Notes under the pieces: model-generated
What the model saw: the letters and a program-made list of their open reading frames with translations, nothing else
Told to the model about the DNA's origin: nothing
Databases searched by the model: none
Program-made: the position numbers and the translations under genes
Shown here: positions 6,687 to 7,235 of the stretch, one piece after another
Layout of the letters: each line of letters starts with the position of its first letter
Numbering within the stretch: position 1 is the stretch's first letter
Assembly (NCBI GenBank): GCA_964547485.1
Contig: CAZJNU010000119.1
Location: 1-7,235 of the forward strand
Direction: 5' to 3'
Source: JACJWR01 sp964547485
GTDB taxonomy: Bacteria > Actinomycetota > Actinomycetes > S36-B12 > UBA10799
Length of the DNA: 7,235 nucleotides

Positions 6687-6715
6687 AGTATCACCCGACC
6701 CGGACCGTGACGAAA
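6687..6715 (-). promoter_or_regulatory. Weak candidate promoter for pilB
   Basis: In the aroE-pilB gap the minus strand has GATACT (6692-6687) as a possible -10 box. A poor -35, TTTCGT (6715-6710), lies 17 nt upstream. This would give a leader of about 45 nt. The -35 matches the consensus at only two positions, so pilB may instead be read from aroE. Just after the aroE stop a CGAG/CTCG hairpin with a 3-nt loop is present, without a T-run. No c-di-GMP riboswitch pattern was seen in this leader. Confidence 0.2.
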
Positions 6716-6758
6716 CCTCAACGCCGAAAGCTGGCAGGCAAGGTGCGAGGTCCTCGAA

Positions 6759-7235
6759 TCAGAGACCGACGGCGGCCCGCATGGCCGCGAGGTCGGCGGC
6801 GACACCGGTCATCAGCTGGACCTGCGCCGCCGCCTGGTGCAACAACATGGCCAGCCCGGGCACAACGATCCCGCCGGCTGCCTGCCAGGCCATGGCCAGC
6901 GGCGTCGGCCACGGGTCGTAGACGACATCCAGCAGCGTCGGCTGGAACCCGGAATCCGACACCGGCGAGTCACCCGCACCGTCAGCAATGTTGCGGACAG
7001 TCGCCGCCAGCGAGTCGGCGGCACCGGCGGGGACCGTGGAGATCACCAACGACCGCCGCAACCCTTCCGCGGCCCCGCTCCAGGGCCCCGGTCGTACCTC
7101 GATTCCGACACCCGCGGCCCAGGTCGCAACATCGATGGCCGCGGCAGACCGGCGGGCATAGACCTCCACGACGCCAGCCCTCAACTCGGCGGCCGCCACG
7201 ACCGCCGAGCGCGCGGTGGCGCCGGCCCCGAGCAC
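6759..7235 (-). CDS. aroE: Shikimate dehydrogenase, C-terminal part (partial, 5' end beyond right edge)
   Basis: AroE reduces 3-dehydroshikimate to shikimate with NADPH in the pathway to aromatic amino acids. The 158 codons present hold the nucleotide-binding half and the C-terminus; the substrate-binding N-terminal half (over 100 residues) is outside. Seen here are the glycine-rich loop GAGATARS (3-10), STVPAGA (66-72), DVVYDPWPTPLA (103-114) and GLAMLLHQAAAQVQLMTG (127-144). The last contains the conserved Gln of the closing helix. The first codon in the window is GTG, but it is the internal valine of the VLGAGATA strand, not a start. An Ala-Arg-Arg replaces the usual Asn-Arg-Thr of the NADP loop, a mild variation. 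The gene ends 121 bp before pilB on the same strand. In actinobacteria aroE is often near mltG and aroC/aroK; whether that holds here lies outside the window. Confidence 0.93.
   Translation of the reverse strand: MLGAGATARSAVVAAAELRAGVVEVYARRSAAAIDVATWAAGVGIEVRPGPWSGAAEGLRRSLVISTVPAGAADSLAATVRNIADGAGDSPVSDSGFQPTLLDVVYDPWPTPLAMAWQAAGGIVVPGLAMLLHQAAAQVQLMTGVAADLAAMRAAVGL

Noticed and set aside
6638..6758. c-di-GMP riboswitch ahead of pilB
   Set aside because: Looked for because of the cyclase next door. The conserved GEMM sequence blocks and paired stems were not recognisable on the transcribed strand.
7233..7235. GTG at the right edge as a start codon for the aroE fragment
   Set aside because: It encodes the valine of the nucleotide-binding strand VLGAGATA; the N-terminal half of the enzyme must lie beyond the window.

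Overview
The window reads as GC-rich chromosomal DNA, probably from an actinobacterium (Actinomycetota). The pointers are strongly G/C-ended codons, GTG starts chosen by good Shine-Dalgarno sites, and a type IV pilus (T4P) block beside the shikimate gene aroE. The phylum is an inference from style and context. No rRNA, tRNA, CRISPR, insertion sequence or phage gene was seen.

Layout, left to right: pilC (minus, cut by the left edge); pilT (minus, 10 bp upstream of pilC); a SulP-family anion transporter (minus); a PAS-GGDEF diguanylate cyclase (plus, divergent from the transporter); pilB (minus, tail-to-tail with the cyclase); aroE (minus, cut by the right edge). No gene-free stretch exceeds about 125 bp.

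PilB (extension ATPase), PilT (retraction ATPase) and PilC (inner-membrane platform) form the motor of a retractile type IV pilus. PilB and PilT both have intact Walker A, Asp-box, Walker B and His-box motifs. PilT also carries an exact AIRNLIRE retraction motif. Pilin, prepilin peptidase and pilMNO-type alignment genes are not visible and may lie beyond the left edge.

The unusual part is the middle. A transporter and a c-di-GMP synthase sit between pilB and pilT-pilC, which splits the motor genes into two transcription units. The cyclase has a PAS domain with a Cys/His-rich segment, a GGEEL active site and a degenerate product-inhibition site. PilB begins with a tandem 24-5-24 residue pattern matching the c-di-GMP-binding MshEN domain, but several consensus residues are changed. 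A local sensor to c-di-GMP to pilus-motor circuit is therefore plausible but unproven. No sequence evidence links the SulP transporter to pili; it may share the divergent control region with the cyclase and drive pilT-pilC by read-through.
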